From: Patescibacteria group bacterium UBA1875
GTDB lineage: Bacteria; Patescibacteriota; CPR2; UBA1875
Length of the DNA: 22,607 nucleotides
Direction: 5' to 3'
Assembly (NCBI GenBank): GCA_002338125.1
Contig: DDHN01000008.1
Coordinates: 79,701 to 102,307, forward strand
In this document: piece by piece, positions 8,165 through 14,317 of the stretch
How the letters are laid out: every line of letters begins with the position of its first letter
Position numbering within the stretch: position 1 is the first letter of the stretch
The notes under the pieces: generated by a model
Databases searched by the model: none
Told to the model about the DNA's origin: nothing
What the model saw: only the letters and a program-made list of their open reading frames with translations
Made by a program: the position numbers and the translations under genes

Positions 8165-8578
8165 TTGTTAGTAATCAGACTCGCTAGGACCGGAAAGAAA
8201 AAACAAGCTTATTTCCGAATTGTCGTAGCAGAAAAGCAAAAAGCCGTTGGGGCAAAATTCGTTGAGATATTAGGCAATTATAATCCTCACGAAAAAAAGA
8301 TTGTAATAAACAAAGAAAAGTTAGAACAATACCTGAAAAATGGAGCCCAGCCTTCGAATACTTTGGCAAAGGTTCTTAAAAAAGAAGGTATTACGCTTCC
8401 AAAGTGGGTGAAAATTGTTGAAAAAAATAAAGCTCCAAAATCCAAAGAAGAAGATAAAAAAGAAGCTCCAAAAAAAGAAGAGGCTTCTACTGAAACGGTT
8501 GAAGAATCAACTGATGTCTCAAAAGAAGTCGAAAAAGAACCCGAGGAAAAGAAAGAAGAAGTCAAAGAAGATAAATAA
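8165..8578 (+). CDS. rpsP: 30S ribosomal protein S16 with charged C-terminal extension
   Basis: Small-subunit protein S16, needed for 30S assembly. Residues 1-90 match the family: MLVIRLARTGKKKQAYFRIVVAE, then FVEILGNYNPHEKK and the helix EKLEQYLKNGAQPSNTLAKVLKKEGI. Residues from about 91 to 137 form a low-complexity Lys/Glu/Ser tail that ordinary S16 proteins of about 80-90 residues lack. The TTG start is supported by the upstream AAGGAG and by the first residues matching the family. It heads the rpsP-khpA pair; two RNA hairpins sit between its stop and the khpA ribosome binding site. The last 20 bases of the tail recur almost exactly in the khpA tail. Confidence 0.95.
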   Translation: MLVIRLARTGKKKQAYFRIVVAEKQKAVGAKFVEILGNYNPHEKKIVINKEKLEQYLKNGAQPSNTLAKVLKKEGITLPKWVKIVEKNKAPKSKEEDKKEAPKKEEASTETVEESTDVSKEVEKEPEEKKEEVKEDK

Positions 8579-8589
8579 TATAAACTAAC

Positions 8590-8616
8590 GCCTAAAAAGT
8601 AGGCAGGGCAAAGCCC
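8590..8616 (+). promoter_or_regulatory. Tandem RNA hairpins in the rpsP-khpA spacer
   Basis: GCCTA (8590-8594) pairs with TAGGC (8600-8604) across a 5-nt loop. One base later GGGC (8606-8609) pairs with GCCC (8613-8616) across AAA. The khpA ribosome binding site AGAGG (8617-8621) follows immediately. There is no T run, so this is not a terminator; a role in khpA translation or mRNA processing is plausible but inferred. Confidence 0.45.
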
Positions 8617-8626
8617 AGAGGATAAA

Positions 8627-9019
8627 ATGTCTGAAAGAGACCAAGAATTTGTAGAAATGGTTGCGAAGGCACTTGTCGAAAAGCCAGAAGCAGTCACCGT
8701 CACTAGAAAAGTTGACGAAATGGGAGTCCTTCTTGAACTCTCAGTAGATAAAGAAGATATGGGTGTAATCATCGGTAAAGAAGGAAGAACTGCCAAAGCT
8801 CTAAGAACTTTGCTTAGAGTTCTGGGGGCAAAAAATGATGCTCGGGTCAATCTAAAAATCGTCGAGCCAGAAGGAGCAGAAAGCCCAAAGCAGGAAGAGG
8901 CAGTCGAGGAGATAAAAGAAGAAGTTCCAACAGAAGAGACAAAAGAAGAAGTTAAAGAAGAGGAGAAAGAGGCTGAATCAAGCGAAGAAGAGCGCCCAAT
9001 GGCCGACCTCGAAATATAA
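8627..9019 (+). CDS. khpA: KH-domain RNA-binding protein KhpA with acidic tail
   Basis: Single KH-domain RNA-binding protein of the KhpA (YlqC) family, which partners with KhpB and affects cell size and mRNA handling in Gram-positives. The KH fold covers residues 1-80. Its RNA-contacting GxxG loop is GKEG (50-53) within MGVIIGKEGRTAKALRTLLR. Family members usually stop near 75-80 residues; this one has 130 because of a strongly acidic Glu/Lys tail from about 81 onward. The start at ATG 8627 has AGAGG 5 nt upstream. It lies directly after rpsP, the usual place. rimM, normally next, is absent, and trmD follows after a hairpin terminator. Confidence 0.92.
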   Translation: MSERDQEFVEMVAKALVEKPEAVTVTRKVDEMGVLLELSVDKEDMGVIIGKEGRTAKALRTLLRVLGAKNDARVNLKIVEPEGAESPKQEEAVEEIKEEVPTEETKEEVKEEEKEAESSEEERPMADLEI

Positions 9020-9036
9020 AAGATTATTAATTAGAG

Positions 9037-9067
9037 TCGCCACAGCTTTAACGGTTGTGGCGATTTT
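9037..9067 (+). terminator. Hairpin terminator between khpA and trmD
   Basis: TCGCCACA (9037-9044) pairs perfectly with TGTGGCGA (9056-9063), and GU/GC pairs can extend the stem inward, leaving a loop of about 5 nt. TTTT follows at 9064-9067. It would end the rpsP-khpA transcript, probably incompletely because the T run is short. The trmD promoter overlaps its 3' half. Confidence 0.65.
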
Positions 9068-9075
9068 GATAAAAT
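9047..9075 (+). promoter_or_regulatory. Promoter of trmD overlapping the terminator
   Basis: TTTAAC (9047-9052) and TAAAAT (9070-9075) are 17 bp apart, with an extended TGA before the -10. The predicted transcription start is at or within 1-2 nt of the trmD ATG at 9082, so the mRNA would be leaderless. The weak -35 keeps confidence modest. Confidence 0.5.
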
Positions 9076-9081
9076 AAAAAA

Positions 9082-9762
9082 ATGAAATTTATTATCCTTA
9101 CATTATTTCCGGATATGATTGATGCGTTTGTAAATGAAAGTATCTTGGGTAAGGCCCAAAAGAAAGGTCTGATTAAAGTTGAAACAGTGAATCTTTCGAA
9201 ATGGGGCATCGGTAAGTGGAGAAAAGTTGACGATACTCCCTACGGAGGTGGTGCAGGTATGGTTCTCAGGGTAGATGTAGTAGCGGAAGCTATCAAGGAT
9301 ATAAAGAAAAAAAACAAACAGGCTAAAACTATTCTACTCTCGCCACAAGGCCAAAAGTACAGCCAAGAGATAGCCCAAAAATTTGCTCATTTAGAAAAAG
9401 ATTTAATTCTTATTTGCGGTCATTATGAAGGTTTTGATGAAAGAATCAGGGAATACGTTGACATGGAAATATCAATTGGTGATTATGTTTTAACCGGAGG
9501 GGAGATTCCCGCAGCTGCGATCATCGATTCTGTATCTCGTCTTATCCCAAATGTTCTAGGTGATCAAAAGTCCCAGCTAGAAGATTCTTATTCGTTAGCC
9601 GGAGAAAAGATTTTAGAATACCCTCATTACACAAAGCCAAAAGAGTATGAAGGTAAAAAAGTCCCTGATGTTTTAATAAGTGGTCATCACGGAGAAATAT
9701 CAAAATGGCGGGAACAAGAAGCACACAAAAGAACTCAGGAAAAAAGACCGGACTTACTATAA
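9082..9762 (+). CDS. trmD: tRNA (guanine-N1)-methyltransferase TrmD
   Basis: SAM-dependent enzyme that makes m1G37 next to the anticodon of tRNAs reading CNN codons, preventing frameshifts. The 226-aa length is normal. It shows the N-terminal ILTLFPDMIDAF, the substrate loop DDTPYGGGAGMV, and the trefoil-knot SAM-binding segments LICGHYEGFDERI and SIGDYVLTGGEIPA. Only A-rich sequence precedes the ATG, with no Shine-Dalgarno, and the promoter -10 ends 6 nt before it, which fits a leaderless transcript. rimM and rplS, its usual partners, are missing here. The tRNA-Leu(GAG) later in this window reads CUN codons and is a natural substrate if it has G37. It converges on the 91-aa gene. Confidence 0.97.
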   Translation: MKFIILTLFPDMIDAFVNESILGKAQKKGLIKVETVNLSKWGIGKWRKVDDTPYGGGAGMVLRVDVVAEAIKDIKKKNKQAKTILLSPQGQKYSQEIAQKFAHLEKDLILICGHYEGFDERIREYVDMEISIGDYVLTGGEIPAAAIIDSVSRLIPNVLGDQKSQLEDSYSLAGEKILEYPHYTKPKEYEGKKVPDVLISGHHGEISKWREQEAHKRTQEKRPDLL

Positions 9763-9766
9763 GAAA

Positions 9767-9797
9767 GAGCGCCCACCATGTAAATGGCTGAGCGCTC
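9767..9797 (-). terminator. Terminator between convergent trmD and the 91-aa gene
   Basis: GAGCGC (9767-9772) pairs with GCGCTC (9792-9797), enclosing a second stem CCAT/ATGG (9776-9779, 9784-9787) closed by a GTAA tetraloop. Read on the minus strand it is followed by TTTCTTA, so it best serves the minus-strand gene. On the plus strand it is followed by A residues but may still protect the 3' end of trmD mRNA. Confidence 0.6.
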
Positions 9798-9814
9798 AAA
9801 AAAGAAGAGGAGGG

Positions 9815-10090
9815 TTACTCCCAATTGTCTTGGTCGGAGCTAACTCGTACCTCAATGAGCTTGGGGTCAAATCCTCGGCGGTTCATCAACTCTAAGATGA
9901 AGTTCTCGAATTCTGGGTAAGTCCCTGGAACACCGCTCAGGTCGAAGACGGCGATTGGTCCATCAGGACCAAGTTTTTGGTAATTGATCTGAATTCCGTC
10001 CTTGAAACGATTGTCGCTCTCTAGCTCAAAGACAGCGAGCTTCGCTTCAAGTGTGTCAACAGTGGTGTCAAAGGTTGCCCTTAGGTTCAT
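9815..10090 (-). CDS. Hypothetical 91-aa soluble protein, own transcription unit
   Basis: I do not recognise this family. The product (91 aa, start MNLRATFDTTVDTLEAKL, end RVSSDQDNWE) is acidic, has no cysteine, signal peptide or membrane segment, and looks like a small mixed alpha/beta fold (a helical start, then strands around QINYQKL and PIAVFDLSGV, then a helix EFENFILELMNRR). It is clearly a real gene: it has a near-consensus promoter, a seven-base Shine-Dalgarno GAGGAGG (10097-10103) with a 6-nt gap to ATG, and a hairpin terminator. Its GC content, counted by hand, is 48% (133/276); sampled 60-nt stretches of nearby genes gave 25% and 30%. The composition and strong signals suggest high expression or a different origin. 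It lies directly downstream of the histidine kinase on the same strand, but its own promoter argues for independent control. Confidence 0.85.
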   Translation of the reverse strand: MNLRATFDTTVDTLEAKLAVFELESDNRFKDGIQINYQKLGPDGPIAVFDLSGVPGTYPEFENFILELMNRRGFDPKLIEVRVSSDQDNWE

Positions 10091-10129
10091 GATAAACCTC
10101 CTCAGTAAAGGAATATCTTTGCGGAGAGT

Positions 10130-10158
10130 ATTTTAATACATAATGATTGGTTTGTCGA
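10130..10158 (-). promoter_or_regulatory. Promoter of the 91-aa gene
   Basis: Read on the minus strand, TCGACA (10158-10153) and TAAAAT (10135-10130) are 17 bp apart: five of six consensus bases in each. A short dyad GTATT/AATAC (10128-10139) is centred on the -10. The predicted leader is about 30 nt and carries the strong Shine-Dalgarno. Confidence 0.7.
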
Positions 10159-10160
10159 TA

Positions 10161-11852
10161 TTATTTTGATAGCTTTAAGTTAACGGTGAATATAGAACCT
10201 TTCCCAGCAGTACTTTCTGCACTGATAGAACCACCACATTTTTCAACAATTTGTTTCGCTATAAAAAGGCCCAGCCCTGTTCCGGTAATACTCTCAGTAT
10301 TTTTGTTTTTAGCTCGATAAAATTTTTCAAACAAGTGTTTTTGTTCTTCTTTGGTAAGGCCGATACCGTTGTCCGCAACTGAAACTTCCAAATAATTATT
10401 GATCTTTTTGGTTCTAATATTAACCTTCCCTTTATTCGGCGTATATTTGATAGCATTATCAATGAGATTAGTCATCACCTCTTTTATTTTCTTCTCATTG
10501 CCTAAGACATCAGGTGTTTTGGTGCTTTTGTAGTCTATTGAGATGTTTTTTTTCCTTGCTTTGAAAACAGAATTTTCTATTACCTCGCAAATAACCTGAT
10601 TTATATCAAATTTACTAATTTCAAATGTGAGACGACCAGTTTCGTTTTTAGCTACTTCCAGAAGGTCGTTTACAAGAGAGGAGAGGTCGCTATTAATTCT
10701 TTTGGCATCTTTTATCATCTCTTTTGTTTCTTTATCAAATTTTTTATTTTCAACAATTGAAAGGTAGCCATCCAGTGCAAATATTGGGTTTCCAAGCTCA
10801 TGGGCAACTACGTATACGAATTCATCTTTCATCTTTTGAAGTTCAATTTCAGCAGAAAGATCAGCGATAGTAACGGCAACTCCTTTGATGAAAGTTTCAG
10901 AATCACTAATTGGTGAAATACTAATAGCAACAGGAAAGAGCTCACCATTTGAATTTTTCATATAAATTCTGTCTTTTGAAGTTGCCTTTATTCTTTTTCC
11001 GGTCTTTAAACTATCCGAAATTAGATCTTTTGGATATTTTTTACCGTCTTCGTTATAGAAAGTTATTAATTTTTTGTAATAACGGAATTCAATTTTTTCG
11101 GAAGTATGACCAGTGATTTTTTCTGCTTCTTTGTTAAAAAGAATAATCTGGCCGTCATTGTTTATTACAATTAGGGCTTCTGCGATTGAAGCTGTGATAG
11201 CTTCATACATTTGTCTTTCTTCAGAAAGTGCCTTTGATTTATCGGTAGCCGAACGTTCTTTTAGATTCATTTTTTCTTCTAGTTCTGTCATGACAAAATA
11301 TGAGATTACTATAAACAGAAAAGCTGCTCCTAGCATTGTTGCTACAACACTAACCGTAAAGCCATTAATAAATTGAAGACTTTCTGGAATAACTGCGGAA
11401 ACAATTACTACCCCCTTGGTTGCCTCTGAGGCTGCTTTAATTGGAAGATAGAATTTGATAGAGCTATCTTTCGGTTTAAATTCGGATAATACAGAGATTC
11501 CGCCAATAGCAGTTTGCCAATGGTTATCGGCTAAAAGGGGGGTGTTTAAAGCAATGTTATTATCACTTGTGATTATGGTCCCATTTGCGTCAGTTAGGGT
11601 TATTTTTTCAAAATAATCAGACTCTCGAAGCGCCTTAATAAATTCATCGTGTTCAAGGCTCTCTCTTAATCCTTTCGGTGATGATAAATCAAAAAAATCA
11701 TCGGCCATAATATTGATGTATTTTTCTAGATTAATTTTATAGCCATTTAAAATATAATTGCTAAACTGCTTTCGGCTAATCGTAAAAGTAAACCATCCGA
11801 TAAAAAAGGCGATAATTATAGATATAATCAAAAACTTGTGTCTGAGCTTCAA
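10161..11852 (-). CDS. Membrane sensor histidine kinase (PAS-HisKA-HATPase), orphan
   Basis: Two-component sensor kinase of 563 aa. TM1 is at residues 7-25 and TM2 at about 165-188, enclosing an extracytoplasmic sensor region of about 140 residues whose ligand cannot be told. A PAS domain follows (about 216-335, with AEALIVINNDGQIILFNKEAEKITG), then HisKA (about 340-405) with phospho-acceptor H351 in VVAHELGNP, then HATPase_c (450-560) with N box NLIDNAIKYTP, DNGIGL and GTGLGLFIAKQIVEKCGG. The H box has glycine where R/K is usual (HE-L-G-N-P). No response regulator gene lies in the window, so its partner must be elsewhere. The start is TTG 11852, chosen because GAGGG lies 4 nt upstream and the hydrophobic TM1 follows at once. 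It is divergent from the ferredoxin gene. Confidence 0.93.
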   Translation of the reverse strand: MKLRHKFLIISIIIAFFIGWFTFTISRKQFSNYILNGYKINLEKYINIMADDFFDLSSPKGLRESLEHDEFIKALRESDYFEKITLTDANGTIITSDNNIALNTPLLADNHWQTAIGGISVLSEFKPKDSSIKFYLPIKAASEATKGVVIVSAVIPESLQFINGFTVSVVATMLGAAFLFIVISYFVMTELEEKMNLKERSATDKSKALSEERQMYEAITASIAEALIVINNDGQIILFNKEAEKITGHTSEKIEFRYYKKLITFYNEDGKKYPKDLISDSLKTGKRIKATSKDRIYMKNSNGELFPVAISISPISDSETFIKGVAVTIADLSAEIELQKMKDEFVYVVAHELGNPIFALDGYLSIVENKKFDKETKEMIKDAKRINSDLSSLVNDLLEVAKNETGRLTFEISKFDINQVICEVIENSVFKARKKNISIDYKSTKTPDVLGNEKKIKEVMTNLIDNAIKYTPNKGKVNIRTKKINNYLEVSVADNGIGLTKEEQKHLFEKFYRAKNKNTESITGTGLGLFIAKQIVEKCGGSISAESTAGKGSIFTVNLKLSK

Positions 11853-11856
11853 TTTA

Positions 11857-11861
11857 CCCTC
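11857..11861 (-). promoter_or_regulatory. Ribosome binding site deciding the TTG start of the kinase
   Basis: On the minus strand GAGGG (in GGTGAGGG) lies 4 nt before TTG 11852. No ATG lies upstream of the first membrane helix. Confidence 0.55.
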
Positions 11862-11869
11862 ACCGTATT

Positions 11870-11875
11870 AGTATA
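11870..11875 (-). promoter_or_regulatory. Possible -10 of the histidine kinase promoter
   Basis: On the minus strand TATACT (11875-11870) could be a -10, with TTATCA 16 bp upstream as a poor -35. It lies back to back with the ferredoxin promoter, which it partly overlaps, so the two genes may compete or share a regulator. Weak evidence. Confidence 0.35.
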
Positions 11876-11885
11876 GTTTAAAAAT

Positions 11886-11914
11886 TAGTCATGATAAAGA
11901 GAGTATGTTAAAAT
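11886..11914 (+). promoter_or_regulatory. Promoter of the ferredoxin gene
   Basis: TAGTCA (11886-11891) and TAAAAT (11909-11914) are 17 bp apart, with TGT extending the -10. The predicted leader is about 10 nt and just includes the Shine-Dalgarno AAAGGAG (11921-11927). That site also favours ATG 11932 over the in-frame ATG at 11905, which would lie within the promoter. Confidence 0.55.
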
Positions 11915-11931
11915 CGAAGGAAAGGAGTGAA

Positions 11932-12117
11932 ATGGTTAAACCAAAAGTAGATGTCGGGTTATGCATTGGTTGTGGAACATGTGTAAGTATGTGCGAGACT
12001 TGTTTTGAACTAGGGGATGACATGAAATCACATGTTAAGAAAGATTGTTCTGCTAATTGCTGTAATCTTCAAGAAGTTGTTGAAAGTTGTCCGGTGGCTG
12101 CCATCACCTTAGAATAA
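11932..12117 (+). CDS. Single-cluster [4Fe-4S] ferredoxin
   Basis: Small soluble electron carrier of 61 aa. The cluster ligands are C11, C14 and C17 (CIGCGTC) plus C53 (ESCPVAAI). C21 together with C43 or C44 matches the position of the disulfide known in Thermotoga-type one-cluster ferredoxins, in place of the second cluster of clostridial ones. With C24 and C39 there are nine cysteines in 61 residues, more than usual; the proline that normally follows the fourth cysteine is replaced by Glu. The start at ATG 11932 follows AAAGGAG after 4 nt. It stands alone between the divergent kinase and uvrB, with no redox partner in view, so its donor and acceptor are unknown. Confidence 0.92.
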   Translation: MVKPKVDVGLCIGCGTCVSMCETCFELGDDMKSHVKKDCSANCCNLQEVVESCPVAAITLE

Positions 12118-12123
12118 AGATAG

Positions 12124-12152
12124 TAGAAATTCTAATGATTTTGCGCTATAAT
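12124..12152 (+). promoter_or_regulatory. Promoter of uvrB with overlapping dyad
   Basis: TAGAAA (12124-12129) and a perfect TATAAT (12147-12152) are 17 bp apart. GCGCT (12143-12147) and AGCGC (12156-12160) form an inverted repeat around the -10 and the predicted start near 12159. The ATG at 12167 follows about 8 nt later without a Shine-Dalgarno. Confidence 0.6.
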
Positions 12153-12166
12153 CACAGCGCTTTATT

Positions 12167-14227
12167 ATGAATAAATTTATTTTAAAAACAACTATGACCC
12201 CAAAAGGGGACCAACCTCAGGCTATTAAAAAAATAATATCAAATTTTTATTCTGGCAATAAAGACATGCTTCTTTTAGGTGTAACTGGTTCTGGGAAAAC
12301 TTTCACGATGGCTAAGGTAGTAGAAAAAATAAATAAACCTACTTTAGTTATAACCCACAACAAAACCTTAGCAGCACAGCTATATTCAGAATTCAAGGAG
12401 TTCTTTCCGGATAATGCCGTTCATTATTTCGTATCATACTATGATTATTATCAACCAGAAGCCTATATTCCTCGCACAGATACCTATATTGAAAAGGATG
12501 CTGATGTAAATGAGGAGATTGATAGATTACGTAATGCCGCAACGGCCTCACTTTTTTCGAGGTCAGATACATTAATCGTTGCTTCAGTCTCTTGTATATA
12601 TGGCCTAGGCTCACCTGATCTATATCGTGATTATCGGATTGATGTGGGAGTAGGTAGCAAAATTGAAAGAGAGGAAATACAGCGAAAGTTAGTTGATATT
12701 CATTACAGTCGTAACGATAAGGTTCTTGAAAGGGGCAATTTTAGGGTCAGGGGGGAGACATTAGATATTGTTCCTGCTTATGAAGAGACAGCATATCGAA
12801 TAGAATTTTTTGGTGATGAAGTAGAGAAAATCAAAACCTTTAATTACCTTACGGGTGAGGTTATAAACGAAATACCTAGTCTTTCAATATATCCAGCTAA
12901 ACATTTCTTAACTATTAAAGACAGAATAGGAGAGATGAGAGCTAGTATATTAAAAGAGCTTGAATCAAGGATAAGCTATTTTAAAAATCAGGGGAAACTT
13001 TTAGAAGCTCAACGGATAGAAGAGCGAGTCAGGCATGATATGGAGATGATAGAAGAGACCGGCTATGTTGGCGGTATCGAAAATTATTCTCGTTATTTAT
13101 CTTTTAAAAATCCTGGAGAACCTCCATCAACTCTTCTTGACTATTTCCCAAAAGATTTTTTGTGCTTTGTAGATGAGTCTCATATGACAATACCTCAAAT
13201 TAGGGGAATGTATAATGGGGATCGTTCTCGAAAAGAGACATTGGTAGAATTTGGCTTTAGATTACCTTCAGCTTTGGACAATCGACCGTTAAAATTTGAA
13301 GAGTTTCGAGAACGGACAAACAAGACGCTTTATGTTTCAGCTACCCCGGGAGAGTTCGAGCTATCGAAGGTTACAGAGGGAGCTATCAAAAAACCTGCTG
13401 ATTTTTACGAGAATCGTAGAAAGGGTAAAGAATACCCAAATATTGCGGAACAAATTATACGTCCAACTGGGCTTTTGGATCCAGTAATTGAAGTCAGGCC
13501 AGAAAAAGATCAAATACCAGATTTAATAGAAGAAATTAAATCAAGAATCGGTAAGCAGCGAGTTCTGGTGACGACACTAACTAAAAAAATGGCTGAAGAT
13601 CTAAGTGAGTATTTGGCAGAACTTTCTATAAAAGTTCAATTTATCCACTCTGAAATAGCTACTTTGGATCGTCCGGAAATTCTTCGTGATCTCAGATTGG
13701 GAAAGTATGACGTTGTTGTGGGGGTAAATCTTTTGAGGGAAGGGATAGACTTACCAGAGGTTTCTTTGGTCGCTATCCTTGATGCTGACAAAGAGGGATT
13801 TTTGAGGAGCGAACAATCACTAATCCAAACTATTGGAAGAGCGGCTCGACATGAAGAAGGAAAAGTTATAATGTATGCATCACAAATTACAAAATCGATG
13901 AAAATGGCAATTAAAGAAACAGAAAGAAGAAGGAAAATACAGGCTAAATATAATGAAGATAATAAAATAACTCCTCAGGGCATTAAAAAAGCTGTCAGAG
14001 AGAGCTTAGTTACCGAGAAAAAAACAACAACAGATGTAAACGAAATCGACTTAAAGAAAATACCAAAAGAGGAGTTAAGGGTGATAGTTAAGGATTTGGA
14101 GGATAAAATGGAGCTCGCTTCTAAGTCTCTCGAATTTGAAAGAGCCGCAGAGCTTAGAGACTTAATCTCGGATATCAGAGAAGAGCAACAGAAAGAGAAG
14201 CTGAAAAGAAAACTTAAAAAATCATAA
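12167..14227 (+). CDS. uvrB: UvrABC system protein B (helicase-like damage-verification subunit)
   Basis: DNA-damage recognition ATPase of nucleotide excision repair. It is loaded by UvrA at lesions and then recruits UvrC. The 686-aa length is normal. It shows Walker A GVTGSGKT (residues 38-45), THNKTLAAQLYSEF, the beta-hairpin region SYYDYYQPEAYIPRTDTYIEKDA that clamps DNA, the Walker B-type VDESHMTIPQI, the late helicase motifs VGVNLLREGIDLPEVSLVAILDADKEGFLRS and QTIGRAARH, and the C-terminal UVR motif (about 638-668, MELASKSLEFERAAELRDLI) that contacts UvrC. No Shine-Dalgarno precedes the ATG, and the mRNA leader is predicted to be only about 8 nt. No LexA-type operator could be recognised. 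It is followed by uvrA and uvrC. Confidence 0.98.
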   Translation: MNKFILKTTMTPKGDQPQAIKKIISNFYSGNKDMLLLGVTGSGKTFTMAKVVEKINKPTLVITHNKTLAAQLYSEFKEFFPDNAVHYFVSYYDYYQPEAYIPRTDTYIEKDADVNEEIDRLRNAATASLFSRSDTLIVASVSCIYGLGSPDLYRDYRIDVGVGSKIEREEIQRKLVDIHYSRNDKVLERGNFRVRGETLDIVPAYEETAYRIEFFGDEVEKIKTFNYLTGEVINEIPSLSIYPAKHFLTIKDRIGEMRASILKELESRISYFKNQGKLLEAQRIEERVRHDMEMIEETGYVGGIENYSRYLSFKNPGEPPSTLLDYFPKDFLCFVDESHMTIPQIRGMYNGDRSRKETLVEFGFRLPSALDNRPLKFEEFRERTNKTLYVSATPGEFELSKVTEGAIKKPADFYENRRKGKEYPNIAEQIIRPTGLLDPVIEVRPEKDQIPDLIEEIKSRIGKQRVLVTTLTKKMAEDLSEYLAELSIKVQFIHSEIATLDRPEILRDLRLGKYDVVVGVNLLREGIDLPEVSLVAILDADKEGFLRSEQSLIQTIGRAARHEEGKVIMYASQITKSMKMAIKETERRRKIQAKYNEDNKITPQGIKKAVRESLVTEKKTTTDVNEIDLKKIPKEELRVIVKDLEDKMELASKSLEFERAAELRDLISDIREEQQKEKLKRKLKKS

Positions 14228-14239
14228 TGCGCTTAAATA

Positions 14240-14268
14240 TTGAAAACCATTGACATCTACGATATAAT
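14240..14268 (+). promoter_or_regulatory. Promoter of uvrA-uvrC-yvcK
   Basis: TTGAAA (14240-14245) and TATAAT (14263-14268) are 17 bp apart, five and six consensus bases. The predicted leader is about 43 nt, ending with AAGGG 7 nt before ATG 14318. It lets uvrA be expressed separately from uvrB. Confidence 0.72.
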
Positions 14269-14317
14269 GCCAAAGCAACTATCTATTGGTTAGGATTAGG
14301 TATATAAGGGCTTTATT

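Noticed and set aside
8287..8850. Minus-strand open frame of 187 codons across rpsP-khpA
   Set aside because: It is antisense to two secure genes. Its serine/phenylalanine-rich make-up is just the complement of the Lys/Glu tails, and it has no ribosome binding site.
9680..9895. Plus-strand 71-codon frame across the trmD end and terminator
   Set aside because: It overlaps trmD, the convergent terminator and the 91-aa gene on the other strand, and lacks start signals.
11905..11931. Earlier in-frame ATG at 11905 for the ferredoxin
   Set aside because: It lies within the promoter and has no ribosome binding site; ATG 11932 has AAAGGAG at good distance and gives the normal family length.
14250..14268. 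Perfect TTGACA at 14250-14255 upstream of TATAAT before uvrA
   Set aside because: Only 7 bp separate it from the TATAAT. TTGAAA at 14240-14245 has the proper 17-bp spacing and is the likelier -35.
14284..14301. TTAGGATTAGG hexamer repeat in the uvrA leader
   Set aside because: Barely two imperfect copies of a hexamer; not a meaningful repeat.
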